Counted from the first letter of the stretch, positions 34,339-45,803 are shown. The stretch is DNA of 64,000 nt from Crossaster papposus (GCA_037893245.1 JBAIAA010000745.1:620001-684000), one strand, 5' to 3'. Notes: generated by a model from the sequence alone, not told the origin. Program-made: numbers and translations.

Positions 34339-34384
34339 ATGGAGGGCCAAAACTACAAATCTGGATTTATTGCTGTACACTTGG
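34339..34384 (+). CDS. TASP1: Taspase-1 exon 1 (start codon)
   Basis: The ATG at 34339 is in a good context (G at -3, G at +4). Fifteen codons plus one base encode MEGQNYKSGFIAVHLG and stop at a G|GTAAAC donor. The first strand, FIAVHLGAG, is completed by exon 2 and aligns with the N-terminal VHxGAG strand of the asparaginase-type Ntn hydrolases. Here Leu replaces the usual small residue before GAG. Vertebrate taspase-1 has a longer N-terminal tail, so a non-coding or extra upstream exon is possible, but this start needs none. Confidence 0.8.
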
Positions 34385-35027
34385 GTAAACAACGTAAAAT
34401 GAGACTTGTATGCAATTTGCAAATCGCGAATTCGGAGGCTGTTCCACTAATTACACACGCCACATATGGGCAAAGGGGAGCCCGATCCATTCAATTTGTA
34501 CAGGGAATTACGTGTTTTCTTCATTTTTTTTACAGCAATAAAAAATGAATACTTTTTTTCTTTGGCGTAATGTGGGAGATTTTGTTACTATATACAACAA
34601 TGAAATTTGGAAATATTTTGGTGTAGTGTTGGGCAATAATAAATTTTTCGACATTGACCACAACTAGACTATTCATTCTCCTTTGAGTCCAGAGGGTGCG
34701 ATAACTAACAGCCAACGTTGTACATCTTCAATCTTTTTAGGTCTAAACGCTCTCAATTGATCTATCTGTACAATTTATCTGCTTCAAATCGAAGTTTTCT
34801 AACTCGTCTAAATTGGGATACAGAGCCGTCGGGTTTTTATTTATAAACGACAAAAACATTTTTGTTTACATTTGTAAATTAAATGTTAAACGTTATTTAG
34901 AATTAGATCCGCAGATCAAGTCTTTTTCGATTTTAACTTATTTTATTTGATGTAAATGTGAGCTGAATTGATGAGATGAATACGATTGCCGGTCCATACA
35001 TGACTGTGTGTGTGTGTGAGTTAGTCT

Positions 35028-35320
35028 TGCATACGCACTGTGGACCTCCGAACAATATAGGTCCACACGATGCGGGAAGAGGTTACGGTTTGTGGACTTG
35101 CACACGTCCACAATCCGTTTTTCAGTTTCCGAAAAAGAGCGCTAGAGGAAAAACGGGTTAGGGTTATATATAGAAAAGATAGAAGGGGACAGCTGAGAGG
35201 CCCATAATCCAAATTTGAGGGTAAATTTGTTTTGGGGAAGCGAGAAAAATGAGTATTTAGTCAAAGTTTGTTAACTACACGAAGACAAAGGAATGTCCAC
35301 AGTACGTATGTAAGGTAAAG
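35028..35320 (+). repeat. Family K repeat, copy 1
   Basis: Shares, in order, cgctagaggaaaaacgggtt with agggttatatatag, then ttggggaagcgag and gaagacaaaggaatgtccac, with 35620-35850. It matches 59640-59830 in inverse orientation (aacgggttgt..., gtgtagttaaaaaacgt). It lies in TASP1 intron 1. Non-coding. Confidence 0.6.
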
Positions 35321-35619
35321 CTCTATGGGTGTGTGTGAGTTTGTTTTTGATTGAAATAGGGGACGTATGACAAAGGGAACAATGGGGTCCCCTATTTCGC
35401 AAAGGTCCCCGATTCAGACTCGTGTGCAAATCCTATGGCGATCATCCGAAAACGTTAGAGTACAAACAAAAGAGGGAAGACGGTCGGACAATGCCCCGTC
35501 CCCTATTGACGGCATTTACCCACTTGTGTGTGTGTGTGTGTGTGTACAAACCTTGCTATCTTAGTGTGGACTTGGTATGAAAGATGTCATAGATACTTTA
35601 CACAAACCTGAAACCTTCT

Positions 35620-35855
35620 GTAGACTTGTCCAAGTCCACACAAGGTTTCCCCTCTTGGATAAGAAACGCTAGAGGTAAAACGGGTTAGGGTTACATACAG
35701 ACAAAAGGAAGAGGAACATCCTAGGGTACAACAGTCACAAATGTGAATTGAAAAAACTTCATGGTGTGAGAAATGTTAGTATTTGGTGAAATTTGATTGA
35801 TGGTCCTTAGCTACATGTACATGATTACAAAGGATGTCCACACAGTCATAGTAAG
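35620..35855 (+). repeat. Family K repeat, copy 2
   Basis: Second copy, about 590 bp downstream of the first. It shares cgctagaggtaaaacgggtt then agggttacatacagac, and ends in aaaggatgtccacacagtc. A (gt)n run lies between the copies near 35524. Confidence 0.55.
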
Positions 35856-35927
35856 GTTCGCATAATTGTGTGTGCTGTCAGGATGTTTGAATGAAATTTG
35901 AATCTGAAGTCGGGGCTGGATCATCTA

Positions 35928-36168
35928 AAGCCGCGTTCGCATTGGACTTTTTTTTGTAAAACCTACGGAGAGTCGGAGACTGTTGTCAACTTTAACCAAA
36001 TTAAATCCAATGCGGACAGGCGGTAACATTGTCAAATTGTCCATTTTACTCTCCGCAACAGTAAGATCTACAGGCCCAAGCTTTTAGCGGAGGATTTAAC
36101 ACCGTGAACTTTGACAATCACGTACGGTAACTTTTGACAATATTAAGTCCAATGCGAACCCGGCTTAT
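35928..36168. mobile_element. Family M short TIR element
   Basis: AAGCCGCGTTCGCATTGGAC at the left is inverted as GTCCAATGCGAACCCGGCTT at the right, about 240 bp in total. A longer relative is at 43617-44281. It lies in TASP1 intron 1. No ORF. Confidence 0.7.
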
Positions 36169-36331
36169 TAGGCACAAAGGTCACTGTGATATTTGCCTTC
36201 CATAATACATGTACATGTATGTGGACATTCCTCTGTGTTCATATACATACGTACATGTAGTAATTTTATTTTTTAAATCTTGCACTGTGAACATTCTGTC
36301 ATTCTAAATTGTTAAAAATTGATCTCCTTAA

Positions 36332-36710
36332 AGGTAGTATACACCATTGGTAATTGCTTGAATTATCATGAATGGGTAGATTTGGGGGGTTGTATTTCAT
36401 AGTAAATATCGTTTAACTGACTTTTCCGAAGTTTTACAATCATGGATGCCGAGAAAAGCACGAAAAACAGCGTTTGTTTTCAACCGGGGTCGAGCAGTTA
36501 TTCTTATGTTATCTTTGTTTTTTCGCTCTCGCCGTCCGGCGAGAGCGAATTTTTCTTTATAAAATTCAATTTTTTTGAATAATTACAGGATATCCAGCGC
36601 AATCCTTTTGCTGAATGCCTAGAATCATTATTTACTTTCAATTGAGTAAGGTATTTCTTAATAATTCAGTAGTAAATATTTTCGATTTCTGCAAATGGTG
36701 TATACTACCT
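36332..36710 (+). mobile_element. Family A TTAA element, copy 3 (intact reference)
   Basis: TTAA at 36328-36331 and 36711-36714. Ends AGGTAGTATACACCATT and AATGGTGTATACTACCT are perfect 17-bp inverses. It contains a perfect 12-bp-stem hairpin, TCGCTCTCGCCG-TC-CGGCGAGAGCGA (36523-36548). Other copies are 17113-17478, 41620-41993, a left part at 44396-44530 and an inverted copy at 45095-45455, with a fragment at 32197-32254. TTAA flanks fit a piggyBac- or Kolobok-derived MITE. Confidence 0.85.
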
Positions 36711-36994
36711 TTAAGTGTTCCTGGTTTTTTTGCGAGAAATAACACTCCCCAAGATATGCAAGGTTAGAGAGCATGTACCCACATACAAGAAAAATGTAGG
36801 TTATTTGTTTGGGCTGAAGTTTTACCGTCTCTCACTCTGGATGTTATATTTTGGGAAAGCTTCAAACTAGCTGACCTAGCTTACTTATTACAGCTTAGCA
36901 TCAACCTAAAATGTGATGCTTCAGCGGTTTACCTAGGGTGAAAGTAGGGCCTAGACGGAGCACGTACACGTACCTGGCCCTGTCTCAAGTTTCT

Positions 36995-37320
36995 GTTTTG
37001 CAGTCAGTGAGTGGTTAAGAGCGTGTGTTTTCTGTTCCACAGAGCGTGAGTTCGAATCCCGGCCGTCGACACGTGTGTCCGTAAGCAAGGCAATTAAACC
37101 ACTATTGCTTCGTCCTTCGGATGGGACGTAAAGCCGTTGGTCCTGTGTGTGTGTATTGTGTATATATTGAACCTGGACATGCACGTAAAAGAACCCAGTC
37201 ACGCTTATCGCTAAGAGCAGGGGTTCGCCCCGGTGTTTCTGGCATTTCGTTCATCCTCCTGCAGGTTTTCTCAGGCTTACGAGCTTACAGTGCCTTGGGC
37301 ACTTTTTGAGGAATCCTCGG
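36995..37320 (+). mobile_element. tRNA-derived SINE with conserved central domain
   Basis: Head: gtgagtggttaagagcgtgt with B-box GAGTTCGAATCCC (37048-37060). A body segment, gtccttcggatgggacgtaa then agccgttggtcc and catgcacgtaaaagaaccc, follows; it looks like the conserved centre of widespread marine-animal SINEs. Plus strand, in TASP1 intron 1. Confidence 0.75.
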
Positions 37321-38024
37321 TTTCATTGCCGAACGAAATAATAGTGCTGCCACTTTCTAATCCCCAGAATGTTCAAAGAAATGGTTGAATTTGCTTCCTA
37401 GATGCTCCTTCTTCCATGCAAATATCTTTCCTGCTCAACCCAATATTTAAACAAAATAGTATTTGCCTCTTATTTTGTTTAAGTTGCTCCGACCCAACCT
37501 TGAAAAATTAAAATACATGTACCCCAAATCTGAAGCATTTACTCCTTTAATTTATACCAAATGAAGCAAATGGTAATATTCTAGCAAAAAGCAAAAAGTA
37601 AATACTTTTATTTTAGCAAATGCTTCCCAGTAAAAGCATTTGCTTTATTTTTATTCAGATGCTGGTAAATAAATTAGTAGTGAAAGCAAGTGCTAGTTTT
37701 TATTAATACGACCCATTGTTTTAATTTAATAGTATTCAACATTATTTTTTATTTTTTTATAGATATTTTAGTACGTACAGGAGTTAGTTTATTTTACCGT
37801 AAATCAACTCTTATCTTATTATATACATTGTAAATAGGGTTTTAAGGGTTGATTTGACGAAATGTATATCCGTGTATGGGTAATATCTAAAAGATAGGTC
37901 TGTTTACAAGTCATTACAAAAATGTTGGAAAAAAACAACATGGATCAGGAATTGAGAAACATTCACAATTTTGTGATAAAATACTTTGTACATTCTTTCC
38001 TTTTTTCATTTGTTTGTTGTTTAG
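37321..38024. other. TASP1 intron 1, 3' part: nothing recognised
   Basis: AT-rich, with several agcaaatgctt-type short repeats near 37560-37690, and the branch-point and pyrimidine tract leading to the exon 2 acceptor. Confidence 0.5.
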
Positions 38025-38092
38025 GAGCTGGTTATCATTCCACTGTCAAACAGAGAGAATACCAGGCATTATGTCATCGAGCTTGTATTCAG
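38025..38092 (+). CDS. TASP1: Taspase-1 exon 2
   Basis: Acceptor TTGTTTAG and donor CAG|GTATGT. Two bases complete the Gly codon of exon 1; the exon then reads AGYHSTVKQREYQALCHRA and ends in phase 0. It carries the GAGYHS turn and the start of helix 1 of the Ntn-hydrolase alpha subunit. Taspase-1 is the threonine endopeptidase that cleaves MLL-family methyltransferases and TFIIA after an Asp in metazoans. Confidence 0.9.
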
Positions 38093-38489
38093 GTATGTTC
38101 CAGATTTCATGTATTCATTTCTAAATGATTACAAAAGTTACAAGATTACAAGACACTTCAATTTGGGCGATTCACAATGCAGTGCGCCACCAAGCGTTTG
38201 ACTCAAAAGAGCCACTTTTAAACTTTACGGTCGACTTCTTCCGTACATCATACTGTAGTGAAATATCTATTCTTCAATGCTCACGCGAGGTACAACACAA
38301 ACATAAATGTATCCGGAAGCGTCGTTGATTAAAACATTGTTATTTGCAGGAAAAAATCAGAACTTTAATCGCGGCGTCCAAAAAGACGTAAAAACTGATG
38401 AGTTCATGCGAAATGAATACTGATGCCGACTTTTTCCCATGATGCACTGCGGGTATAGCAGGATTTGCGCCGCCAACGGCAGCTTCTAC

Positions 38490-38665
38490 ATGTAGGTATT
38501 GTGAATCGCTCGAATCGCCTCTCTCCACCCAGGAGTAATGGGTAGAGAGACCACATCGTCATGCGCTGCTGTAGAAATGGTCTCGTTCCTGGTGAACAGG
38601 GATACAAATTGTAAATCGCTTTAAAACACTACATTGTGGGGGGTATAAAGCACTCTATACTTTTT
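38490..38665 (+). mobile_element. SINE 3' part
   Basis: ctccacccaggagtaatggg, aaatggtctcgttcctggtg and a roughly gtaaatcgctttaaaacact tail match the body of the SINE at 10156-10440 in the opposite orientation. The head is missing. Lies in TASP1 intron 2. Confidence 0.7.
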
Positions 38666-38996
38666 GTAAGCACCAACATTATTGTAAAGTGATTTGTCAG
38701 ATCGAAACATATGCGTGAATACATTTTTTTATAATCTGCAATAGTATTAAATCTCGTCTAGATTCATTTTTTTATTTGTTTTTTTATTTAGTATTCTGCC
38801 GCCACTTTTGGGGGTTGTGTACAAGGCCTTTAGAGAGTTGAAACTTGAATGCATTCTCAAAGTATTTTCTAACAAAATTAGAAATGTTTCTCCGTCTAAG
38901 ATTCATGTCTTTTCAACATACATGTACATATTGGCAAAAAAGTAGCAGCAGGATACTACATTATTTCAATTTCAGTTATTATTTTTATTATTTAGG

Positions 38997-39580
38997 TAAT
39001 GACAGTGCGAGGACCCGGTTTTTACTGCGAGATAATGACCGGGTTGGGGATGAACGCTGGTAATGGACCGAGCCCAAACCTTTAATAAATACCTTTTTAA
39101 CAAGAAAAATTGTGAAAATGCTCCAAATTTCGTGACTTTTCCTTCGGCGATATTTCCAGCGTTTTGTGTTCATGTGGCCATGTTTTAGCTTATGCATGGT
39201 ACCCTGTCTCTTCAATATGTGTTGTTATTATAACCCATACTTTGAGACCAGACTAGCTGACCACTGATGCCCACCGTGCATAGCAACGTGCTAGCGTTAA
39301 CAGACGACACGCGCATTTTGAAAAATGCCGCGCGTATCGAGAAAAATATTCTACGCGTACAATTATAGCGTGCAGTATCAAGATTTGACGCGGCCTCGTT
39401 ACAAGTTGCGGTATAACTGTTGCATTTGGCCAATCATTGGCTTACATGATGCTTGATTAATGCTGGTTCAGGGAACATTTATTCGCTTGAAAGCCGGGTT
39501 ATTACTACATGATAATCAACTCCACGTGATCGAGTCTCGACCAATCAGAAGCCAGCAACTATCTCCTAGGTATTTTTAAT
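38997..39580 (+). mobile_element. Family I repeat, copy 2
   Basis: Matches 6118-6692 end to end: aatgacagtgcgaggaccc, ccagcgttttgtgttcatg, gatgcccaccgtgcatagca, then accaatcagaagccagcaac. It inserted in TASP1 intron 2. Non-coding. Confidence 0.7.
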
Positions 39581-39669
39581 TAACAAATAACTGAACAAAC
39601 TTTAACAAAAATCTACCCACCTCTATCTACAATTTCTCATCTAGTGTACTCCCTTGTTGTTTTCATTAG

Positions 39670-39738
39670 GCCATGAAGATGATACGTGATAAGTGTTCTG
39701 CCCTGGATGTGGTTACTACAGCTGTTGCTATCTTAGAG
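39670..39738 (+). CDS. TASP1: Taspase-1 exon 3
   Basis: Sixty-nine nucleotides in phase 0 between a TTCATTAG acceptor and a GAG|GTGATC donor. The peptide AMKMIRDKCSALDVVTTAVA then ILE forms the D-A-V-type helix that precedes the D-x-P-x-T-N-A-G loop of the asparaginase-like fold. It is short and highly helical, and its size and phase agree with the neighbouring exons. Confidence 0.88.
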
Positions 39739-39976
39739 GTGATCATTTCTCCCATTGTGAATTTGAAACATCTTTTTCTTAAGTGACCACAAGTGACTCC
39801 AATGACTCAAGTATTATATACATGTACATGTAGCTGTCTTGAATGGACTATTTGGTAATTTTTTGTTCTTTTTGGATTCTTGTTGTGTTTTGAGCCGTAT
39901 TCCTATTATATCTTTTTTGGTCAATAGAGCCTGAAAGTGACATTACAAACTGGTGACGCGCTTCCGTATCCTTTAA

Positions 39977-40291
39977 CCCTCCTATATACAGTGCAGTTAC
40001 CATAGAGCTGTCAGACCTTTCAAAACCTTTCAAGTTTTCTGGACTGAAGCGTTTTGAAAGGTGAGAAAGCTGTCTGACAAAAGGAACCTATGAAAGGTTT
40101 TGAAAGGTAAAACAACTCTCTGAATAAACTGGTGTTAAAAAAAAAAAAAAAATTCAAAAGGTTTTGAAAGTACGTGTAGTAGTGCAGTAGCAAAATATTG
40201 TGGAGCGTTTTGAAAGGTTCATACTTATTGATAGCCATTTTGCCCATTAAGCAGATTTTAAAAGGTTTTGAAAGGTAAAACCATAAGAGGG
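39977..40291. mobile_element. TTAA element with gttttgaaaggt subterminal repeats
   Basis: TTAA at 39973-39976 and 40292-40295. Ends CCCTCCTAT and ATAAGAGGG are inverted. The interior has at least six copies of GTTTTGAAAGGT or its complement plus a poly-A run. CCCT/AGGG ends with TTAA duplication is the canonical piggyBac signature. Non-coding, in TASP1 intron 3. Confidence 0.75.
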
Positions 40292-40608
40292 TTAATTAGG
40301 AAAATAAGCTTGTAAAAGTTTTTGAAAATATTGTTGGTACATTAATTTCATAATTTATTTTATTTACTGGTTTTGTTTTGTTTTATTTTGCAATGTATAA
40401 CAGTCAAATTATCTCTATTTTAAAAAGATTATATATAAAAACACCCTGGTACAGTCATATTGTTTCTAAGTATATTTACAGGACTTATTGCTCACAGTTT
40501 GTAATGTCACATTTTGCATCTTTTACATCTTGTGATTGTTCTCTTGAATGGAAACACATCTGCTGCCCAAAACACCTAATTTGCATAATTGATTGGCACC
40601 TGTTTCAG

Positions 40609-40729
40609 GACAGTCCATTCACCAATGCGGGTGTGGGATCCAACCTGAATCTGTGCGGCAATGTGGAATGCGATGCCAGCATCATGGATGGAGAGAGCCT
40701 GCAGTATGGGGCTGTTGGAGCGTTATCTG
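40609..40729 (+). CDS. TASP1: Taspase-1 exon 4
   Basis: Acceptor TGTTTCAG, donor CTG|GTAAGT, 121 nt. The peptide includes [24 protein letters not shown] and YGAVGALSG. These are the most conserved alpha-subunit blocks of the Ntn asparaginase family: the T-N-A-G loop, the E-x-D-A-x-I-M-D-G strand and the GAVGAL turn. Nothing is missing relative to the family over this stretch. Confidence 0.95.
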
Positions 40730-40756
40730 GTAAGTCATCTTTCTCATAAGTTGGAC

Positions 40757-41034
40757 AGTTTATTTATTTATTTATTTTACAACCATCTTTAATGAGGGTA
40801 ACCCATCTAGCAGAAGCTGATCATTTGGGGCCCTCAGTAGAGAGAAGACAACGAGAAGAAGGTACAGTTTTAGAGGTGGGAGAAAAACCCCAGAAGAATA
40901 TCCTGAAGAAAACCCACGGAGTCAGGCAGGGACTGATGAAAACCCAATCCACATATTGGCCGAGGTGGGGTTCGAACCTGGGTCATAGTGGTGGAAGGCG
41001 AGGAAAGAACCGCTACGCCATCCTGACTCCCTAA
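40757..41034 (-). mobile_element. tRNA-derived SINE, minus strand, with (aaat)n tail
   Basis: On the minus strand the head ggatggcgtagcggttcttt contains an A-box-like TGGCGTAGCGG and the B-box GGTTCGAACCCC (complement 40968-40979). The body ends in a short A/T repeat (aaataaataaataaac), as typical of a retroposed 3' end. It lies in TASP1 intron 4 and is different from the other two SINE types here. Confidence 0.8.
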
Positions 41035-41619
41035 TCTATGATTAGACAGTGTACTTATAGATACAAGCCTGAGTGGGAGATCAAAATGAAAGTATAGTCT
41101 TGGCCCAGGATGATAGTAATCAATAATTGATTGTGCATGTCGCGTAAAATCTATGATCAGACCAGCTCCCCCACTCACACTATCGTCTTGGCAAACTTGC
41201 ACCAGCGGTTTCACTTTTTTTTAAAATTTCTCCGCAGGCTTTCTTTAGATTTTTTTTTTAGATAGCCGAACGATCGTGTTTAAAGTTGCTCGCACAATGA
41301 TAAGCATCTGACACGGATGGTCACACACAGCAGAAATGTGAACCACTATTCCTTTTTGGGAAGTTCATAGTATCATCGCATACCGGTTGTCAGCATACAC
41401 ACTTCAAACATACTATGCGCACCTCAGACCTGCAACGCAGGCCCGCACGACTGCTAAATGGGTAGTTGACTGCGTGTAGCCGTTATACACTGTACGTATT
41501 CGACAAGGGCGCCAAACGCTTCTGAAAAGTAACTGGGGGACATACCTTGATCAGAAGTAATGCGAGTGCGAAGTGCGAAGTGCGAAGCCTTAATGGTGTG
41601 GGGTCCGGGGCCTGCTTAA

Positions 41620-41993
41620 AGGTAGGATACACCATTGGTAATTGCTTGAATTATCATCAATGGGTAGATTTGAGGGGTTGTATCTTATTGTAAATATCGT
41701 TTAACTGACCTGTTCGAAGTTTTACAACCATGGATGCCGACAAAAGCACGAAAAACAGCGATTGTTTTCAACCGGCGTCGAGCATTTATTCTTATGTTAT
41801 CTTTGTTTTTTCGTGATCGCCATCCGGCGATAGCAAATTTTTCTTTATAAAATTATATTTTCCAGAATAATTACAGGATATCTAGCGCAATCATTTTGCT
41901 AGATGCCTAGAATCATTATTTACTTTCAAATGAGTAAGATATTTCTTAATAATTCGGTAGTAAATATTTTCGATATCTGCAAATGGTGTATAC
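41620..41993 (+). mobile_element. Family A element, copy 4
   Basis: Starts AGGTAGGATACACCATT after TTAA and runs co-linear with 36332-36710 to aaatggtgtatacaatg, where the right terminus is lost. Its hairpin GTGATCGCCATCCGGCGATAGC is partly decayed. TASP1 intron 4. Confidence 0.75.
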
Positions 41994-42300
41994 AATGTTG
42001 AATTGTATTTTGAATTGAGGCAATTTTCTGATCACTTCATTTCATTTTTGCAAAACTTGTTTCATTTTTAAATAATCTTGCTCTTTCAAAGTTTCTTATA
42101 TACCGGTACATTGTAAGTTATTATGGTAAAAATAAACTTAACTCCTGACTGCTGCACCAAATGGTTTGCGTTAATCATCATTTTCGAGTTTGGAGTCATT
42201 GAACCCGTCTTTGGTTATTCTGAGCATAGAGGAAGGTGGTCTGAGGTTTAGAATCCAATGTAGGGCTACATATTTTTATTTGGGGTCAACAACAAAACAG

Positions 42301-42333
42301 GGGGCGGGGGGGGGGGGGGGGGGGGGGGGGGAC
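42301..42333 (+). repeat. Poly-G tract
   Basis: About 30 consecutive G residues with one C near the start, immediately followed by acatgtgcccctgtccccc. Strong quadruplex potential, and a likely site of length error in assembly. TASP1 intron 4. Confidence 0.85.
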
Positions 42334-42646
42334 ATGTGCCCCTGTCCCCCACCTATTGAGGCCATATCCGAAGATACCGGTACACTAATGGTCGAATTTG
42401 CATGAAAAGATCGCGCCCCATTTTCGCAGGTTTAACGAGACGTTAGTACATTGAGCCGAGTAAATTTGGATTTGTTAGCTAGAAAACAAGTGCACAAGCA
42501 GACAAGTGAACAAGAAATTGAATGCTCATAATTGATCCCCAGCATATGGACTCAAATCACTCAATGTGTATGCTGCTAGCAATGGAAACGGTGATGGAGC
42601 ATGCTGGCTCGATTCATGCAGGTTTGCAATATGGGATGGACCAGGG

Positions 42647-42918
42647 CCCAATTTCACGCCGCTGCTAAGCAAATGATTTTCTGCTAACCGAGCCTCCGTC
42701 TATTTCATGGGGACAGTAAGCAGTAAGCACAGCAAAAGGCACGCTTAACCTAGCGAAAAAAATTGCTTAAATCAGTGACGTAACATTAGAATCTCCATGC
42801 GCGCGCAAACGTTAGCACAAAACATCCGTGAAATAGCGCTTAAGGTTAGCAAATTGTTCTGCTAAAGTTAGCACAACTTTTCCGCTAACTGTTAAGCAGC
42901 GTCGTGAAATTGGGCCCA
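42647..42918. mobile_element. Family B relative with GGGCCCAATTTCACG ends
   Basis: Left GGGCCCAATTTCACGCCGCT and right AGCAGCGTCGTGAAATTGGG plus CCC are inverted, with repeated GCTAA(C/G)C motifs inside. Flanks ggatggac (left) and ggacggac (right) look like a one-mismatch 8-bp duplication, supporting a hAT-type origin. Confidence 0.65.
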
Positions 42919-43224
42919 GGACGGACCGAAGCTGGGGAACAAAAAATGCCGCAATGCATCATGCCTTGCTCCAACACGCTAGTGTTTCACGTACATGTTT
43001 GTACATGATTGGCCAGTGTGTGCGCATTCGGCAAATGGGTTATTGAGTGTAATTGGCCCAGGCCCAGTCAGATCGGTATACAGATCAGATCACGGGTAGC
43101 TGTTTTTTGTCCGGCGTACGCAGAAGAAGTCCAATTCTCAACAATCGACAAATTGAAAGGAATCGATAAAATAAAATAAGACCGTAGTAAGTCAAGTTAT
43201 AACCATTTTGTTATCAATTATTGT

Positions 43225-43425
43225 TATTCAAGTACGAGTACCTTGATGATCGAGTACAATTTTGACATCTCGAGTACAGGTACTTTGGCTGCCCGAGTAC
43301 GTTAGTTCGAGTACAAGAATTGTGACATTCAAGTAGAGTACGAGTACTCTAAAATGATACTCAAGAAGTACTCGAGTACCGAGTACAAGTACTACAGCAC
43401 GAGTACTACAACACTGAGTATATGG
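43225..43425. repeat. Degenerate GAGTAC repeat cluster
   Basis: More than a dozen CGAGTAC / GTACTCG motifs in both orientations within 200 bp, ending about 50 bp before TASP1 exon 5. Such clusters are common as subterminal repeats of hAT-like elements. Confidence 0.65.
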
Positions 43426-43476
43426 CTGGTGTTTCTGGAATCTTATTGTACATTGTAAATGCTTTATTATCTTCAG

Positions 43477-43561
43477 GCATACAGAATCCCAGTAAAGTGT
43501 GCAGAGCGCTCATTTTGGAACAGATGAAAGGATCATTGTCATGTGGAAGAATCCCACCAAG
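43477..43561 (+). CDS. TASP1: Taspase-1 exon 5
   Basis: Acceptor ATCTTCAG, donor AAG|GTAAAG, 85 nt. It completes the Gly of exon 4 and encodes IQNPSKVCRALILEQMKG then SLSCGRIPP. The I-x-N-P-(x)-x-V-A-R-like helix and the GRIPP turn are characteristic of taspase-1. It ends with two bases of a Ser codon completed in exon 6. Confidence 0.92.
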
Positions 43562-43616
43562 GTAAAGGAATATTGTTGGTTTTATTGTGTCGATAAACAA
43601 AGTTTTGTAAGACACT

Positions 43617-44281
43617 TAAGCCCTGTTCGCACTGGACTTTTTTTGATAAAACTTACGGAGACGATGGGTACTTTTTCCATTTTAAGTCCTAGGACAGCCT
43701 AGGACGTTTTCCTCTCGGTTACTTTTCCCTAGTCCAGTGGTTACTTTTACCGGCCAACTGCTGTCCAGGAAAACTTCCCAGGTAACTTTCCCCCAGACGA
43801 TAAGTCCGGCTCAGGAAAACGTACATCTGGCCCCCTAGTGCGAGGTCATGCTACACAAGACACCGCGCATGCGCTCTTTGCATTGTTTACGTGCGCGCAC
43901 GCTGATGCATACACATCGCATCGTGCTCGCATTCGCATGTGGTTCTGCAAAAAGATTACGGAGTGTTGTTGTTCCTTTGGTCAAAATTATGGCAGATAAT
44001 ATTATTGATACAATCGGAAGTTTGATTGGTGCGTCAATGATGCAATCGGACAAAAAGCGCGCGCGCGCGAATTGGGTACACCAGGGTCAATGCAGAAAGG
44101 TAAGCAAACTGCCCTCATGCGTCATTATAATAACAGCTCGGCTACTTCTCCCGCGGTCTCGTTAACATTTTCCCGTGTCGAAAGTCCATGTGCAAACAGT
44201 GGTAACATTTGACCATTTTTTATTTTACCATCGTCTCAGTAAAACCTTCCCCAAAAAGTCGAGTGCGAACACGGCTTTAGG
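43617..44281. mobile_element. Family M longer TIR element
   Basis: Left TAAGCCCTGTTCGCACTGG then ACTTTTTTTGATAAAAC; right GAGTGCGAACACGGCTTTA preceded by the inverse aagt run. Related to 35928-36168 but about 665 bp, GC-rich in the middle. A plus-strand frame exists (43848-44165) but has no recognisable domain. TASP1 intron 5. Confidence 0.7.
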
Positions 44282-44395
44282 GTACCAGTCCTAATTCTGT
44301 TAGACAATAGCCCTGTGTGACCGTATGTATGTTACAGTTTCAGGTTAACCTTTTCTTACCACTGTGCTCAAAACAGTCAAAATAGCGGGTATTAA

Positions 44396-44775
44396 AGGTA
44401 GGATACACCATTGGTATTTGCTTGAATTATCACGAATGGGTTGATTTGTGTCTTGTATTTAATATAGTAAATATCGTTTCGTTTAACAATGTTTTACAAT
44501 CATGGATGCCAAGAGAAATTTTTTTTTTTTTTTAACCAGTTCGCGCCGGATGATGTATATAAACGCAAAAATTTCCCCAGATTCAAAACTGATGACGCAT
44601 AAACACGCCAAGTTCAAGTTCGGAAATGTATGTCAGCAGCGGGCAAGGCCGGAAATGCGTGGGTGTGCTTCCCGGCACTATCAGCCTGAACACGCTTCGG
44701 ATTGAGTTTCGTTAAAAATAATCCCGCCCGTCGGCTCGGCGATGTTAAAATAATCCCGGCGCGAACTGGTTAAAG
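44396..44775. mobile_element. Family A left part followed by TTAA MITE CCAGTTCGCGCCGG
   Basis: 44396-44530 is the left third of a family A element (AGGTAGGATACACCATTGG). Then TTAA (44532-44535), CCAGTTCGCGCCGG, and at the far end CCGGCGCGAACTGG with TTAA (44772-44775), giving an element at 44536-44771. The same MITE is at 49644-49784. Confidence 0.75.
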
Positions 44776-45094
44776 AGAAACAAAATTAAAAAAAGAGAGT
44801 TGAAGTGAATGTCATACGCAACTAAAACGTATATTTAACACTCCAAACCTGCTAAAAGCGGCCTAAAATAAACCTAATTCAGGGTTCCAACTGTCATGAA
44901 AATTCCTGAGAAAAAAGTTTCCATGCCTTTTTTTCCCCCAATTTTTTAATGTCTTAGTTTCAGGACAACTTTTTTTTCCAGGATTTTTCGTGAGGACCTT
45001 TTTCAGCAGGTACCGTACATTTTCACTCATTTGTATTGAAATAGAAGTTTATTTTAACTGTATTTAGATCAAAAATAACAATATTAAATATTTG

Positions 45095-45455
45095 TAAAGG
45101 TAGGATACACTATTTGCAGAAATCGAAACATTTTACTACTTAATTATTAAGAAATGTCTTACTTTTTTGAAAGTAAATAATGATTGTAGGCATCCAGCAA
45201 AATGATTGCACTGGATATCCTATAATTGAAACATATAATTAAACAAAATGGCGATCGCGAAAAAACAAGAACCACTGCCTGATGCCGGTTGAAAACGAAC
45301 ACCATTTTTCTTTCTTTCCACGCATCCATGTTTGTAAAAACTTCGAGCAGGTCAGTTAAACGATATTTACTATAAAGTACAACCCTCCCCCCAAATGCAC
45401 CTATTCATGATAATTCAAACAATTACCAATGGTGTTATCCAACCTTTTAATTATG
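45095..45455 (-). mobile_element. Family A element, copy 6 (inverted)
   Basis: The minus strand reads like 36332-36710: ccaatggtgttatccaacc is its left end and taaaggtaggatacactat its right. The hairpin has kept only one arm (complement ttcgcgatcgccat). TASP1 intron 5. Confidence 0.7.
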
Positions 45456-45582
45456 CAGAATCTGGGGTGAAGTATTATAAAACAACAACATTTATTTGCT
45501 GTTTTCCTTTACAAAATGTTTTAACCCAGCTCGGTAGTGCTGGCACTTCCGAAGATTAAGCGCCACGCTCTATGCACACATA

Positions 45583-45803
45583 GGGGCCAATTTCACGGAG
45601 CTGCTAAGCACAAAAATTTGCTTAGCATGAAAATTTGTCGTTGGTAAAAACAAGGTTACAGACCAAATTTTCACGTGATCTTTATTGTTTTTGATTGATA
45701 ATCAGCTGTTTTTTTGCTTAGCATGAAAAACTTGTTTTTAATGAGCAAAACTTGTTTGTGCTAAGCAAATTTTTGTGCTTAGCAGCTCCGTGAAATTGGC
45801 CCC
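45583..45803. mobile_element. Family B TIR element, copy 3
   Basis: GGGGCCAATTTCACGGAGCT and the inverse AGCTCCGTGAAATTGGCCCC bound 221 bp. Subterminal GCTAAGCA motifs face each other. TASP1 intron 5, about 190 bp before exon 6. Confidence 0.78.

Noticed and set aside
43848..44165. 105-codon frame inside the family M element
   Set aside because: No recognisable domain, lies wholly between transposon ends in an intron, and has no splice support.
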